Source: Flavobacteriaceae bacterium CG2_30_31_66 (GTDB lineage: Bacteria > Bacteroidota > Bacteroidia > Flavobacteriales > Flavobacteriaceae). From it: a stretch of DNA of 64,000 nt. The notes below the pieces were generated by a model that was not told where the DNA came from, ran no database searches, and saw only the letters and a program-made list of their open reading frames with translations. A program made the position numbers and the translations under genes. The DNA lies in assembly GCA_001873065.1 (NCBI GenBank), contig MNYM01000045.1, forward strand, positions 62,001-126,000, given 5' to 3'. Shown here piece after piece: positions 43,052-51,796 of the stretch (position 1 is its first letter; each line of letters begins with the position of its first letter).

Positions 43052-44572
43052 ATGAATTCAACAGTTCGTGTTCGTTTTGCGCCAAGTCCAACTGGACCTC
43101 TTCATATTGGAGGCGTAAGAACGGCTTTATATAATTATCTTTTCGCAAAGAAAAATAATGGCACTTTTATCCTTAGAATTGAAGACACAGACCAAACACG
43201 CTTTGTTGCAAATGCTGAAAAATATATTATTGAATCCTTAAATTGGTGTAAGATTCCTTTTGATGAAGGTCCAGGAAAAAATGAAAAATTTGGTCCTTAC
43301 AGACAATCAGAACGCAAAGAAATTTATAAAAAATATGCTGAAGTACTGCTTGAAAACGGTTGGGCATATTATGCTTTTGACACTTCTGAATCATTGGATT
43401 TGTTGAGAAAAGAACATGAAGAAGATGGCAAAACATTTATCTATAATTGGCATAATAGAGCTAAAGGAAAATTAGCTAATTCCTTGGTTTTGGGTGAAAA
43501 GGAAGTTAAAAAAAGAATCAATAATGGTGATGATTTTGTGATTCGTTTCAAATCTCCTCAAGATGAAATTCTTGAAATGGAAGACGAAATTAGAGGAAAA
43601 ATCAGTATTGACACAAATACGTTAGATGACAAAGTATTGTTTAAATCTGATGGAATGCCAACCTATCATTTAGCAAATATTGTGGATGATCATTTGATGG
43701 AAATTACGCACGTAATTCGTGGTGAAGAATGGCTTCCTTCTATGGCTTTGCACATCCTTTTATACAAAGCATTTGGTTGGAAAGCACCAAAATTTGCACA
43801 TTTACCTTTGATTTTAAAACCAATTGGAAAAGGAAAATTGAGTAAACGTGATGGAGATCAATTAGGATTTCCCGTTTTTCCATTGGCATATAAAAATGAA
43901 GAATCAGGAGATATTTCAAGAGGCTATAAAGAAGATGGCTATTTTGAAGATGGATTTATCAATATGTTAGCATTATTAGGATGGAATCCAGGCACTGAAC
44001 AAGAGATTTTTTCTTTGGATGAATTGGTTCAAGCATTTGATTTAAAAAGAGTTAGCAAATCTGGAGCAAAATTTAATCCTGATAAAACGAAATGGTTTAA
44101 TCAGCAATATATGCAGCAAAAATCTGTTGCTGAATTAGCAAATTTATATGCTCCAAAATTAAAAGAAAAGGGAATTGTTACTGAAAAAGAAACCATTGAA
44201 AAGGTAATTTCACTAATCAAAGAACGAGCTGTTTTTGTAGCTGATTTTTGGGAATTATCAAACTTCTTTTTTGAAGCACCCACAACTTTTGATGAAAAAG
44301 CAATTTCTAAGAATTGGAAAGAAGACACCAACAAATTGATGGAACAATTATTGATTAAAATTTCAAAAATCGATGACTTTTCATCACAAAATACAGAATC
44401 AATTATCAAAGATTGGATTACTAAAAACGAAATTGGTTTTGGAAAAGTAATGCAACCTTTGCGTTTGAGTTTGGTTGGCGAAATGAAAGGGCCTCATCTT
44501 TTTGATATCATGGAAATCATTGGAAAACAAGAAACTATACAGAGAATTGAATCCGCAATTAAAAAATTTTAA
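43052..44572 (+). CDS. gltX: Glutamyl-tRNA synthetase
   Basis: A 506-residue class I synthetase that charges tRNA-Glu (and possibly tRNA-Gln). HIGH motif: RFAPSPTGPLHIGG; KMSKS motif: GKLSKRDGD. The Bacteroidota-type insertion around FPVFPLAYKNEESGDISRGYKEDGYF is present. ATG 43052 gives the normal N terminus and lies just after the promoter. It is followed after 3 bases by a secreted protein gene. Confidence 0.97.
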   Translation: MNSTVRVRFAPSPTGPLHIGGVRTALYNYLFAKKNNGTFILRIEDTDQTRFVANAEKYIIESLNWCKIPFDEGPGKNEKFGPYRQSERKEIYKKYAEVLLENGWAYYAFDTSESLDLLRKEHEEDGKTFIYNWHNRAKGKLANSLVLGEKEVKKRINNGDDFVIRFKSPQDEILEMEDEIRGKISIDTNTLDDKVLFKSDGMPTYHLANIVDDHLMEITHVIRGEEWLPSMALHILLYKAFGWKAPKFAHLPLILKPIGKGKLSKRDGDQLGFPVFPLAYKNEESGDISRGYKEDGYFEDGFINMLALLGWNPGTEQEIFSLDELVQAFDLKRVSKSGAKFNPDKTKWFNQQYMQQKSVAELANLYAPKLKEKGIVTEKETIEKVISLIKERAVFVADFWELSNFFFEAPTTFDEKAISKNWKEDTNKLMEQLLIKISKIDDFSSQNTESIIKDWITKNEIGFGKVMQPLRLSLVGEMKGPHLFDIMEIIGKQETIQRIESAIKKF

Positions 44573-44575
44573 CTC

Positions 44576-45109
44576 ATGAAAAAAATCGTATTTCTACTAT
44601 CAATCATGACTTTTTGCAGTGTAAAAGCACAATATATGAATGGGGGTTTGCAAAATCAACGTCAAAGACAAATGATGCAAACTCCAGAAAAAGCACCTGA
44701 ACCAAATTTTGAAGTAGAACAATATCTTGGAATTGTAGTGTATGACATCGAAAAAACTTCGAAAAAAATCAATCTTAATTTAACATCTGATGAAGGAAAA
44801 TCGTTCTCAGATATTTTGACTACTTACAATAATAAAATTAAGCAAATAAAAAGAATCAATTCGTTTACATTAAATAGTTCCAAAAAATTGGTTGAAGATT
44901 TTCAAAAAAATGCCATTAAAACAAGAGATTTTTCTAATCAAGTAGAAGTTCAGAAGAAATTAGCAACAGATTTGAAACCGATTTCAGAAACATTAAAAAC
45001 TGAAGATCAAAAACTAGATGTAGATATTAAAAAAGTGCTTTCTGAAAAACAATATGAAAAATGGATTAAGTTTAATAAAAAACTGAATAAAACATTTTCA
45101 GGAGAATAA
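44576..45109 (+). CDS. Hypothetical exported protein, helical, gltX operon
   Basis: A 177-residue protein with a signal peptide (MKKIVFLLSIMTFCSVKAQ) and a Gln/Arg-rich short linker (QNQRQRQMMQ), then an all-helical charged domain with VLSEKQYEKWIKF near the end, similar in style to Spy/CpxP-type periplasmic proteins. I cannot assign it to a family. It is 3 bases after gltX and ends at a strong terminator, so it is cotranscribed with gltX. Confidence 0.7.
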   Translation: MKKIVFLLSIMTFCSVKAQYMNGGLQNQRQRQMMQTPEKAPEPNFEVEQYLGIVVYDIEKTSKKINLNLTSDEGKSFSDILTTYNNKIKQIKRINSFTLNSSKKLVEDFQKNAIKTRDFSNQVEVQKKLATDLKPISETLKTEDQKLDVDIKKVLSEKQYEKWIKFNKKLNKTFSGE

Positions 45110-45129
45110 ATTATCTATTTAAAACTCAA

Positions 45130-45163
45130 AAAAAATCCTACTAATCAATTAGTAGGATTTTTT
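45130..45163 (+). terminator. Rho-independent terminator
   Basis: A 16-base perfect stem (45130-45145 with 45148-45163) built on ATCCTACTAAT, with an A-tract and T-tract, closes the gltX transcript. Confidence 0.85.
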
Positions 45164-45249
45164 CTTTGTAACAATTCTAAAAAATTAGCGACTCATAGTC
45201 AATTTTAGTATCTTTACTAAAATTTATTTTTAACTTAAAATACTTCATC

Positions 45250-46173
45250 ATGCTCGCAACTTTTCCTATTATTATTATTGTTTTCCTCGCAATTATACTT
45301 TTTGCTTCCTTTTTTACAGTAAAGCAACAAACTGCTGCAATTATTGAACGATTTGGAAAATATCAAAGTATTCGTCAATCAGGATTGCAATTAAAAATTC
45401 CTTTAGTTGATAGACTTTCAGGAAGATTAAGTTTGAAAATTCAACAATTAGATGTTTTAATTGAAACGAAAACTTTGGATGATGTTTTCGTGAAAATCAA
45501 AGTATCCGTTCAATTTAAGGTAATTAAAGACAAAGTGTATGACGCATTTTATAAATTGGATTATCCTCATGATCAAATTACTTCATACGTTTTTGATGTA
45601 GTAAGAGCTGAAGTTCCTAAGATGAAATTGGATGATGTTTTTGTAAAAAAAGATGATATTGCCATTGCTGTAAAAGCAGAATTAAATGACGCAATGATGG
45701 AATATGGGTACGATATCATCAAAACTTTGGTTACTGATATTGACCCAGATGCGCAAGTAAAAGCAGCAATGAACCGAATTAATGCTGCTGACCGAGAAAA
45801 AACTGCGGCACAATATGAAGGAGATGCACAACGTATTTTAATTGTTGAAAAAGCAAAAGCCGAAGCTGAAAGTAAACGTTTGCAAGGTCAAGGAATTGCT
45901 GATCAACGAAGAGAAATTGCAAGAGGTTTAGAAGAATCAGTAGAAGTTTTGAATAGAGTTGGTATCAATAGTCAAGAAGCCTCTGCTCTTATTGTGGTTA
46001 CACAACATTATGACACCTTGCAATCTCTTGGGGAACAAACCAATAGTAACTTAATTTTATTACCAAATTCACCTCAAGTTGGAAGCAATATGTTGAATGA
46101 TATGGTTGCAAGTTTTGCTACAAGTAACCAAATTGGTGAAATGATGAAAAATAACAAAAAAGATAAATCCTAA
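45250..46173 (+). CDS. SPFH/band-7 (stomatin/slipin-like) membrane protein
   Basis: A 307-residue protein: one N-terminal membrane helix (about 3-25), an SPFH domain (about 26-190; VKQQTAAIIERFGKYQSIRQSGLQLKIP), a coiled coil rich in Ala/Glu (AADREKTAAQYEGDAQRILIVEKAKAEAESKRLQGQG) and a C-terminal tail. It is of the slipin/YbbK type, forming membrane-associated rings. A -7-like TATCTTTA at 45209-45216 precedes it. Its partner (often an NfeD-like protein) is not adjacent. Confidence 0.92.
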   Translation: MLATFPIIIIVFLAIILFASFFTVKQQTAAIIERFGKYQSIRQSGLQLKIPLVDRLSGRLSLKIQQLDVLIETKTLDDVFVKIKVSVQFKVIKDKVYDAFYKLDYPHDQITSYVFDVVRAEVPKMKLDDVFVKKDDIAIAVKAELNDAMMEYGYDIIKTLVTDIDPDAQVKAAMNRINAADREKTAAQYEGDAQRILIVEKAKAEAESKRLQGQGIADQRREIARGLEESVEVLNRVGINSQEASALIVVTQHYDTLQSLGEQTNSNLILLPNSPQVGSNMLNDMVASFATSNQIGEMMKNNKKDKS

Positions 46174-46202
46174 AAATTATTATCAATCAAATGATTGATA
46201 AA

Positions 46203-46235
46203 AAAAGCGCTATTAGAAAATCTAATAGCGCTTTT
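46203..46235. terminator. Bidirectional terminator
   Basis: AAAAGCGCTATTAGA and its perfect 15-base complement around a 3-base loop, with A- and T-tracts on the two sides. Shared by the SPFH gene and the convergent tatA. Confidence 0.85.
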
Positions 46236-46260
46236 ATTTTTATTGAGAAGTACGGTCTAG

Positions 46261-46449
46261 TTACTTTTTATCTTCTATTTTTTCGCTGGAATCTTCTTTT
46301 GAAGCGTTTTTAAACTCTTTAATTCCACTTCCTAATCCTTTCATTAATTCAGGAATCTTTTTTCCACCGAATAAAAGCAAAACAACCACAAGAATAATAA
46401 TAACTTGGTAACCGCCTACAAAACCGAACTGTGTTAATAACATATTCAT
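46261..46449 (-). CDS. tatA: TatA/TatE-like twin-arginine translocase subunit, copy 2
   Basis: A 62-residue TatA: one membrane helix ([20 protein letters not shown]) with the hinge [21 protein letters not shown] and a short acidic/basic tail. Start is ATG 46449 (or 46443), since the -7 element at 46469-46476 excludes the longer frame to 46479. It is shorter than the copy at 26565. It is 41 bases after the DUF2807 gene stop on the same strand but has its own promoter. Confidence 0.9.
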   Translation of the reverse strand: MNMLLTQFGFVGGYQVIIILVVVLLLFGGKKIPELMKGLGSGIKEFKNASKEDSSEKIEDKK

Positions 46450-46468
46450 AATTATAAAATTAATGCTA

Positions 46469-46476
46469 CAAAGATA
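46469..46476 (-). promoter_or_regulatory. -7 promoter element for tatA copy 2
   Basis: TATCTTTG on the minus strand, 20 bases upstream of the ATG at 46449. Confidence 0.65.
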
Positions 46477-46490
46477 CAAAAAGGATTGTA

Positions 46491-47180
46491 TTAATCTCTT
46501 TTTTGTATAATTCCTCCCATAACTTTTTTATCTTTAACAATATTAGGGCTTCCTTTGTAAAATATTGAGCCTCCAAAATTTACCTTTGCATTCAATGTTT
46601 GACCAGCCATGATTTCTGCTTTTGCACCGGTTCCTGCCTTTACTATTGAAATTGTACTAGATTCTAATGCAAAACCTTCATAAATGCCATACAAATCTAA
46701 ATCTACATTTTGACTATTTGTGATACCTGTTAATTTTACAATACCTCCTGAAGATGCTCTAACTTCAATATGATTAACATCTACAACTAAATTTATAAAT
46801 GCGCCTTCTTGAGAATTTACTTCTAGTTTATCTTGTTTTATTTTTTTTGCAGTAATTGTTGCGCCTTCGTTTGCATCTACAATATCAATATTTTTATTGT
46901 AAAATATCGTAACTAAAAGATCATCATCAGGAACATTTTTATTAAGTTTTATAGAAAGTGGTAAAGAAATTTTTAATGTATTATCAATATTTTTAATACT
47001 GACTTTATCTGCATTTTTACCAGATATTTCAATTTTTTGTTCACTTGATTTAATGAGTTCAACTTCAATTCCGTTAAAAACTTTTAAAATTGAAAAATCA
47101 CCTAAATTATTTGAAATATTCGTTTGAGCATTTACCGAAAATACTAAGAAAACGACTATTGTAAAAAGAATTTTTTTCAT
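46491..47180 (-). CDS. DUF2807 (GIN domain) exported protein
   Basis: A 229-residue protein with a signal peptide ([19 protein letters not shown]) and a right-handed beta-helix-like GIN/DUF2807 domain, seen in regular short strands such as [44 protein letters not shown]. Such proteins are common in the Bacteroidota envelope; function unknown. It is downstream of rnr on the same strand, a neighbour order I recall from other flavobacteria. Confidence 0.88.
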   Translation of the reverse strand: MKKILFTIVVFLVFSVNAQTNISNNLGDFSILKVFNGIEVELIKSSEQKIEISGKNADKVSIKNIDNTLKISLPLSIKLNKNVPDDDLLVTIFYNKNIDIVDANEGATITAKKIKQDKLEVNSQEGAFINLVVDVNHIEVRASSGGIVKLTGITNSQNVDLDLYGIYEGFALESSTISIVKAGTGAKAEIMAGQTLNAKVNFGGSIFYKGSPNIVKDKKVMGGIIQKRD

Positions 47181-47265
47181 CTTATTTATATTGAATAATG
47201 TTTAGTTCAAAAAACATACCACAAAAATGGTTTTAATGATAAATTATTGTGTTTAAATATCAAAA

Positions 47266-49461
47266 TTAATCTTCAATCAAGTTAAAATCTAGGTGTTTTC
47301 GTTCTAAATCTGTTTTTTTCACTTGAATTTTTACATTATCTCCTAATTGATACATATTCTTAGTTGACTGTCCAACAATCGCATATTGTTTCTCATCAAA
47401 AAGATAAAAATCACTTTTAATGTCGCGAATTCGAACCATTCCTTCGCATTTATTTTTGGTGATTTCTACATAAATTCCCCATTCTGTAACGCCAGTGATT
47501 ACGCCTTCAAAAATTTCGTCTTTGTGATTTTGCATGTATTTTACTTGCATGTATTTGATAGAATCACGTTCCGCTTTTGAAGCCAATTCTTCTCTTTTGG
47601 AAGAATGTTTGCATTTTTCTTCATACAATTCTGCTTTTGGAGAACTTCCTCCATCTAGATAATGTTGCAATAAACGATGTGTCATGACATCAGGATAACG
47701 TCTAATTGGTGATGTAAAATGGCTGTAATAGTCAAAAGATAGCCCATAGTGACCAATATTTTGAGTGGTGTAAACTGCTTTGCTCATGGAACGAATTGCT
47801 AATGTTTCGATCATATTAGATTCCGCTTTTCCATAAACATCTGCTAATAATTGATTCAAAGTAGCTGAAGTGGATTCTCTTGTATCAGTGTTGATTTTGT
47901 AACCAAACTTACTGATGATATTCTGCAAAGACGCTAATTTTTCGGTATCAGGCTCATCATGAACTCTATAAACAAATGTTTTTCCTGAAGGTTTTTTGTT
48001 TTTTTGACCAATAAATTCTGCCACTTTTCTATTGGCAAGTAACATGAATTCTTCAATCAATTTATTAGCGTCTTTTGCTTCTTTGAAATACACACTTGTT
48101 GGATTTGCATCTTTATCCAGATTGAATTTCACTTCTACTCTATCAAAAGAAATTGCACCTTGATTCATTCTGCGTTTTCTGAGAATTTTTGCCAATTCAT
48201 CCATTTTTAAAATGGCTTCTACAATCGCATCATCAACTGTATAATCATGACCAGTAATAGAAACGTTTGCAGGAACAAAATTCATTTTCGTTTCAATAAT
48301 TACCTGAGATTCTTCATAAGCAAATCTTTTGTCAGAAAAAATAACTGTTCTTCCAAACCAGTGATTTTGGATTTCAGCTCTTTCATTCAATTCGAAAACC
48401 GCAGAAAAAGTCAATTTTTCCTCTTCTGGTCGTAAAGAGCAAACCCCATTACTTAAAATTTCGGGCAACATTGGCACTACCCTATCCACTAAATATACTG
48501 ATGTTGCACGTTCATAAGCTTCATCATCCAAAATTGTTTTTGGTTGCAAATAATGCGAAACATCAGCAATGTGAATTCCTATCTCATAATTGCCGTTTTC
48601 TAACTTTTTAAAAGAAAGTGCATCATCAAAATCTTTTGCATCTTTTGGATCAATGGTAAAAGTGAGTACGTTTCTAAAATCTCGTCTTTTTGAAATTTCT
48701 TCTTTAGTGATTTCTATTGGAAGTAACGAAGCATCATTTTCAACTTCAATTGGAAATTCGTAAGGTAAGTCGTATTCTACTAAAATAGAGTGCATTTCCG
48801 TGTTTTGATCTCCAGGTTTTCCAAGAACTTTGGTAATTGTTCCAAAAGGATTTTTTGATTTTTCTGGCCAATCAGTGATGGAAGCTTGTACTTTATCTCC
48901 ATTTTCAGCACCATTCATTTTGTTTTCGGAAATAAAAATATCAGCATACATTTTATTGCTATCAGGAACAACAAAACCGAAGTTTTTACTTTTTTGTAAT
49001 ACACCAACAAACTCAGTTTTGGCTCTTTCTAATATTTCAACAACATCAGCTTCCAATTTACTGCTGCGTCTTTTTTTATAGACATAAGCTTTCACCAAAT
49101 CGTTGTGCAACCCTTTTCCAAGATTTACATTCGGGACAAAAATATCATCTTCATAATCTTCCGTTATAAAATAACCATTTCCATTGGAGGTGATATCTAA
49201 TTTTCCAACAGAATATTTTCTATCTTCATTGATTTGATATTTTCCTCTTTCAATTTCGTTTAATTTTTTTGAAACCGTTAATTCAGCTAACTTTAGTATA
49301 ATCTGATTTTTTCCTTCTGTATCATTTACATTTAATTTTGCAGCAATTTGCTTATAGTTATAATATTTTGTAACATCTTCTTTTAAAATTTTGAAGATAT
49401 TTTTGGTTAAATCATTAATGATATTGCCTTTCTTTTTAAATATTTTTTTCTTGCTTGCCAT
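47266..49461 (-). CDS. rnr: Ribonuclease R
   Basis: A 731-residue 3'-to-5' exoribonuclease of the RNB family that degrades structured RNA. Two cold-shock-like domains precede the RNB core, whose catalytic acidic site is in TIDPKDAKDFDDALSF. The C-terminal S1 domain is present (EGVITGVTEWGIYVEITKNKCEGMVRI). Length is typical. The start MASKKKIFKKKGN is basic, as usual for this group. Confidence 0.96.
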   Translation of the reverse strand: MASKKKIFKKKGNIINDLTKNIFKILKEDVTKYYNYKQIAAKLNVNDTEGKNQIILKLAELTVSKKLNEIERGKYQINEDRKYSVGKLDITSNGNGYFITEDYEDDIFVPNVNLGKGLHNDLVKAYVYKKRRSSKLEADVVEILERAKTEFVGVLQKSKNFGFVVPDSNKMYADIFISENKMNGAENGDKVQASITDWPEKSKNPFGTITKVLGKPGDQNTEMHSILVEYDLPYEFPIEVENDASLLPIEITKEEISKRRDFRNVLTFTIDPKDAKDFDDALSFKKLENGNYEIGIHIADVSHYLQPKTILDDEAYERATSVYLVDRVVPMLPEILSNGVCSLRPEEEKLTFSAVFELNERAEIQNHWFGRTVIFSDKRFAYEESQVIIETKMNFVPANVSITGHDYTVDDAIVEAILKMDELAKILRKRRMNQGAISFDRVEVKFNLDKDANPTSVYFKEAKDANKLIEEFMLLANRKVAEFIGQKNKKPSGKTFVYRVHDEPDTEKLASLQNIISKFGYKINTDTRESTSATLNQLLADVYGKAESNMIETLAIRSMSKAVYTTQNIGHYGLSFDYYSHFTSPIRRYPDVMTHRLLQHYLDGGSSPKAELYEEKCKHSSKREELASKAERDSIKYMQVKYMQNHKDEIFEGVITGVTEWGIYVEITKNKCEGMVRIRDIKSDFYLFDEKQYAIVGQSTKNMYQLGDNVKIQVKKTDLERKHLDFNLIED

Positions 49462-49620
49462 TTTATTTCTTTTCTTAAAATATGGAATTACTAAAATACA
49501 CTATTTTACAAAGGTCGTGTATTAAAATTGGTTATAATTCATTTATTGAACTTGAAAATCACTAAAAAAAGCATTTTCAATAAAAACGTTTGTGAATAAT
49601 GCTTTTGTTCAATGATTAAT

Positions 49621-49628
49621 TACTTTTG
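49621..49628 (+). promoter_or_regulatory. -7 promoter element for the ECF sigma/SusCD operon
   Basis: TACTTTTG matches TAnnTTTG, 78 bases before the sigma factor ATG. The rest of the 244-base spacer from rnr shows no other signal that I can support. Confidence 0.45.
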
Positions 49629-49705
49629 TAAGATATTGATTTTACTTAGATTCGTATGTTGAAAGCAGCTATTTCGGATTGACACATTAATTTCCAAATC
49701 TCGAG

Positions 49706-50311
49706 ATGAAAGATATTCAAAATGAAGATTTCTTTAAATTTCTTCTCTTTAAAGAAGGGAATGAAGCTGCTTTTGAGTTTTTTTTCTACAAATTTCATAG
49801 TCATATTGTCGGTTTTTCTATGCAATTCATACATGATGAAAATGAGGCAAAAGGAATTGCACAAGAAGCTTTTCTAAATCTTTGGAATCAAAAAGAGAAA
49901 ATTGAAACTGTAAATGGAATTTCATCTTTTTTATATGCGTATGCAAAATCTAAGTGTTTGAATATCATCAGACATCAAAAAGTAAAAGCAAAATATGCAA
50001 ACAAAACACTTGACAAAAAAGAACAAAATTTACATCAAGAAATATTGCAATCTCTACAATTTGATTCACTGACTTTTTCAGAATTAGAAACTCTTGTTTT
50101 TAATTCTATTGAAGAATTGCCTGAAAAAACCAAAGAAATTTTCAAAAGAAAACGATTTGAAAAAAAGAAAAATCAAGAAATTGCAGCTGAAATGAATATT
50201 TCAATAAAAACTGTTGAAGCACATTTTTCGAATGCTATAAAGGTTTTGAGACAAAAACTTGCAGATTATTTACCAATATTCCTGTTTTTCTTACATTTTT
50301 TTCAAAAATAA
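49706..50311 (+). CDS. ECF sigma factor, FecI-like
   Basis: A 201-residue sigma factor of the Bacteroidota FecI-like group: region 2 around FHSHIVGFSMQFIHDENEAKGIAQEAFLNLWNQKEKI, region 4 with LPEKTKEIFKRKRFEKKKNQEIAAEMNISIKTVEAHFSNAIKVLRQKLADYL. It should be held by the FecR protein encoded at 50662 and released when the receptor binds its ligand, activating its own operon. Start ATG 49706 fits the family. Confidence 0.92.
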   Translation: MKDIQNEDFFKFLLFKEGNEAAFEFFFYKFHSHIVGFSMQFIHDENEAKGIAQEAFLNLWNQKEKIETVNGISSFLYAYAKSKCLNIIRHQKVKAKYANKTLDKKEQNLHQEILQSLQFDSLTFSELETLVFNSIEELPEKTKEIFKRKRFEKKKNQEIAAEMNISIKTVEAHFSNAIKVLRQKLADYLPIFLFFLHFFQK

Positions 50312-50409
50312 CGTAGGGTTTTTAAACATTCGCGTGTACAAACTAATAAAGAGCCTAAAAATCGATATTTTTTTGATGAAAGCTCTTCATAAAATTTAAA
50401 ATTTTTTTA

Positions 50410-50619
50410 ATGGAAACTATTATAACAGATTTTTCTTACAGCTTATTAATTTGGAATACATTTTTTCTAGTATCAATAGGATTTTGGATTTATGCTGTAA
50501 CCAACTTATTGAAAGGTCCACTAGAAAAGGACGATAAATTAATTTGGCTTTTGGTCATTTTATTTATTCCAATAATTGGTTCATTATTTTATATATTCAT
50601 TGGCAAAAAAGAAATTTAA
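50410..50619 (+). CDS. Small PLDc N-terminal-domain membrane protein
   Basis: A 69-residue protein with two membrane helices and the loop NLLKGPLEKDDKLIWLLVILFIPIIGSLFYIFIGKKE, the PLDc_N domain normally found at the N terminus of cardiolipin synthases, here standing alone. It sits between the sigma factor and the FecR anti-sigma genes on the same strand. Its job is unknown; a membrane-anchored modulator of the sigma/anti-sigma pair is possible but only inferred from position. Confidence 0.75.
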   Translation: METIITDFSYSLLIWNTFFLVSIGFWIYAVTNLLKGPLEKDDKLIWLLVILFIPIIGSLFYIFIGKKEI

Positions 50620-50661
50620 TAAAAGAATAGCAAACAAAAAATCGCTAGAAAAAAAATAAAA

Positions 50662-51792
50662 ATGATTCAAGAATTAGTTTATAAATACTTACAAAACGAA
50701 GCTTCTGAAGAAGAAGTTTTACAGGTTTTAGAGTGGATTGAAAAATCAGAAGAAAACAAAGTAGCTTTCTTAGAATTGAAAAAAATATGGCTGTTTACAG
50801 CACCAAATTCTAATTCAAAGAACTTGTTTGAATGGAATCAACTCAAAAATCAATTACCAAAACGTAAATTTTCTTCAAGAAAATTAGGATATGTTGCAAG
50901 TATTGCAATCGTATTTGCAAGTTTAGGTTACTTTTTGACAAGAACAAATTCCCCTGAAATAAAAAATAATAACAATTTTGAAAATGTAATTGTTTTAGAA
51001 AAAAGTTCTGGAAGCAAAGAATATATTTCTAACAAAACCAACAAAATAATCAAAGATGAATCTGGAAATGTCATTGCAAAACAAGACCATAAAGAGCTGA
51101 TTTATTATAAAAATGACGCCATTAAAACTGCTGTTTACAACACTATCAAAGTGCCATTTTCAAAAACTTTTAAAATTACGCTTTCAGATGGAACTGTTGT
51201 ACATTTGAATGCAGGAACCACTTTTACATATCCTGAACAATTTGTTGCAAATGAAAATTCAAGAAATGTAAAACTTAAAGGTGAAGCGTTTTTTGAAGTA
51301 TCAAAAGACAAAACAAAGCCTTTTATTGTTGAAGCAAATGAGGTTTCTATAGAAGTATTAGGAACTACTTTTAATGTAACAAATTATCAAGAAGATGATT
51401 TTATCAACTGCATTTTAACAGAAGGTGCTGTTCGTTTGTCTGAAAAAATAAATCCTGAAAACAGTATTTTATTAGAACCAAACACCAAAGCAACTTGGCA
51501 AAAAGAAAAGAAATTTTTTACAAAAAAGTCAGTAAAAACAGCCAATTATAGTGCCTGGACAAAAGGAGAATTGATTTTTGATAAAGAAGCTTTCAACAGC
51601 ATTGCAAAAAAAATGGAGCGTTATTATAACATAAAAATTATCAATAATTATCCATTCTTAGCCTCACAAGAATTTACAGGAACCATAAAAATAAAAGAAA
51701 CTGCCATAGAAAATATTTTAGAATTATTCAAATTAGACACCCCTTTTAACTATAGTATAGAGAATGGAATTATTGAAATTACGAAACCATAA
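50662..51792 (+). CDS. FecR-family anti-sigma factor
   Basis: A 376-residue inner-membrane anti-sigma protein. N-terminal cytoplasmic sigma-binding region (EEEVLQVLEWIEKSEENKVAFLELKKIW), one membrane helix (about 76-93; YVASIAIVFASLGYFLT), a periplasmic FecR domain (FKITLSDGTVVHLNAGTTFTYPEQF; GEAFFEVSKDKTKPFIV) and a C-terminal DUF4974/STN-contact domain (FNSIAKKMERYYNIKIIN). It links the STN domain of the receptor downstream to the sigma factor. The gap to the receptor gene is 4 bases. Confidence 0.93.
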   Translation: MIQELVYKYLQNEASEEEVLQVLEWIEKSEENKVAFLELKKIWLFTAPNSNSKNLFEWNQLKNQLPKRKFSSRKLGYVASIAIVFASLGYFLTRTNSPEIKNNNNFENVIVLEKSSGSKEYISNKTNKIIKDESGNVIAKQDHKELIYYKNDAIKTAVYNTIKVPFSKTFKITLSDGTVVHLNAGTTFTYPEQFVANENSRNVKLKGEAFFEVSKDKTKPFIVEANEVSIEVLGTTFNVTNYQEDDFINCILTEGAVRLSEKINPENSILLEPNTKATWQKEKKFFTKKSVKTANYSAWTKGELIFDKEAFNSIAKKMERYYNIKIINNYPFLASQEFTGTIKIKETAIENILELFKLDTPFNYSIENGIIEITKP

Positions 51793-51796
51793 TTCA

